Positions 6,607 through 7,630 of a stretch of DNA of 7,630 bases are shown here, piece after piece. Under the pieces are notes generated by a model that saw nothing but the letters and a program-made list of their open reading frames with translations, searched no databases and had not been told where the DNA came from. This DNA is from DUOX01 sp050944015 (GTDB lineage Bacteria; Bacillota; Clostridia; Oscillospirales; Oscillospiraceae): the NCBI GenBank assembly GCA_050944015.1, contig JBMNQG010000069.1:1-7630 (forward strand), written 5' to 3'. Positions within the stretch are counted from its first letter, which is position 1. Each line of letters starts with the position of its first letter. The translations under genes and the position numbers were made by a program.

Positions 6607-7630
6607 CTCTCCTTCCCAATATCCTGTTCAAACCGTTTAGGTACGCAAGGATGCTCGATTCGATGATATTTGTGGACAGCCCCCTGCCCGTGGTGATTCT
6701 GCTTCCGCATCTGATTTTTACAACCACCTCGCCCAGAGCGTCCTTGCCCTCGGAGACGGAGCGGATGGAATAGTCCTCCAGCGTGTGTTCCGGAGCGTCC
6801 ACCATCTTGTCAATGGCGTTGTATGCGGCGTCGATGGGGCCGTCTCCCAGAGCCACGTCCTCCAATATCTCTCCGTCCTTCTCAAGCCGGATAACGCAGC
6901 TGTTTGTGGCGTTTCCGCTGATGTGAATGTCAAAACTGTGAAGTCTGTAATTTCCGCCGATTTGGGAAATATTGCTGGTTATGATGGCCTCTATGTCGTT
7001 GTCGTTTACGTCCTTCTTCCTGTCGCAGAGCTTCTTGAATTCCTCAAAGTACTTATTCAAATCTTCTTCCGCCAGCTCGTAACCCAGCTCCCTAACCCGC
7101 TCCGCAAAGGCATGGCGCCCGCTGTGCTTTCCCAGCACCAGCCTGCTTCTGGACAGGCCGATGGATTCCGGGGACATAATTTCATAGGTAGTGCGCTCCG
7201 ACAGAACGCCGTGCTGGTGAATGCCGGACTCGTGGGCAAAGGCGTTGGCACCCACAATAGGCTTGTTGATTGGCGCCTGAACGCCGATTATGCTGTAAAC
7301 CAGCTTGCTGGCGCGGTATATCTGGGTGGTGTCCACCCGGCAGGAAGCTTTAAAATAATCTTTGCGGGTGTTCAGGGCCATCACCAGCTCCTCCAGGGCG
7401 GCGTTCCCCGCCCGCTCTCCTATGCCGTTGATGGTGCATTCCACCTGAGAGGCGCCTGCTCCAACGGCAGACAGGGAGTTTGCAACGGCCATGCCCAAAT
7501 CGTTGTGGCAGTGGACGGAAATAATCGCCTTATCAATGTTTCTGACATTTTCCTTCAGGTGGCCTATCAGCCTGGCGTATTCACCCGGCGTAGTGTAGCC
7601 CACCGTATCGGGGACGTTAATTACGGTGGC
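6587..7630 (-). CDS. leuA: 2-isopropylmalate synthase, 5' end outside window
   Basis: LeuA condenses 2-oxoisovalerate with acetyl-CoA to 2-isopropylmalate, the committed step of leucine synthesis. The 347 residues present run from ATVINVPDTVGYTTPG at the window edge, through the metal site HCHND (fragment 40-44), INGIGERAGNAALEE, NAFAHESGIHQHG and LGKHSGRHAF, to a complete C-terminal regulatory domain (about fragment 220-340). That domain contains GDGPIDAAYNAID and a GRGLSTNIIESS stretch, so leucine feedback is expected. About 160 N-terminal residues, including DTTLRDG, are missing because the window ends, not because the gene is broken: the frame is open to base 7630. The TGA stop lies inside the start of cimA, so leuA and cimA are read from one mRNA with likely coupling. 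Any promoter, T-box or leader peptide is beyond the right edge. Confidence 0.97.
   Translation of the reverse strand, partial: ATVINVPDTVGYTTPGEYARLIGHLKENVRNIDKAIISVHCHNDLGMAVANSLSAVGAGASQVECTINGIGERAGNAALEELVMALNTRKDYFKASCRVDTTQIYRASKLVYSIIGVQAPINKPIVGANAFAHESGIHQHGVLSERTTYEIMSPESIGLSRSRLVLGKHSGRHAFAERVRELGYELAEEDLNKYFEEFKKLCDRKKDVNDNDIEAIITSNISQIGGNYRLHSFDIHISGNATNSCVIRLEKDGEILEDVALGDGPIDAAYNAIDKMVDAPEHTLEDYSIRSVSEGKDALGEVVVKIRCGSRITTGRGLSTNIIESSILAYLNGLNRILGRRDDGCEA

Noticed and set aside
6587..7630. leuA as a truncated pseudogene
   Set aside because: The frame continues uninterrupted to the last base with the conserved NVPDTVGYTTPG sequence. The missing N-terminus is a window-edge effect.

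Overview
The window looks like chromosomal DNA of a fairly GC-rich anaerobic member of the Clostridia (Bacillota). The reasons are a textbook T-box tRNA-sensing leader, G-rich Shine-Dalgarno sites close to the starts, a LeuC N-terminus (MGMTMTQKIL) of the kind common in clostridia, and an operon pairing leuA with cimA. I cannot name genus or species, and I see no sign of a mobile element, phage or CRISPR array.

Left part, + strand (1-2032): a TATAAT box at the left edge is followed by a complete T-box riboswitch (about 71-350). Stem I has its K-turn, specifier loop, AG bulge and distal loop, and there is a T-box sequence plus a perfect 10-bp intrinsic terminator. The specifier codon reads best as UAC (tyrosine). 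The only gene downstream in the window is a 548-aa AMP-forming acyl/aryl-CoA ligase of unknown substrate, not an aminoacyl-tRNA synthetase or an obvious amino-acid gene. This is the most unusual thing in the window: a CoA ligase apparently switched on when uncharged tRNA-Tyr accumulates.

Right part, - strand (2121-7630): a tightly packed operon is read right to left as leuA (5' end outside the window), cimA, leuC, leuD, leuB. LeuA and LeuCDB give leucine precursors from 2-oxoisovalerate. CimA condenses pyruvate with acetyl-CoA to citramalate, which the same LeuCD and LeuB can carry to 2-oxobutyrate for isoleucine without threonine. The operon therefore probably feeds both leucine and isoleucine. 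leuA/cimA overlap and leuD/leuB are 3 nt apart; the one wide gap (cimA-leuC, 78 nt) holds a perfect 9-bp inverted repeat.

The two transcription units converge at 2033-2120 on a hairpin that looks like a bidirectional terminator. The promoter and any leader of the leu operon lie beyond the right edge.
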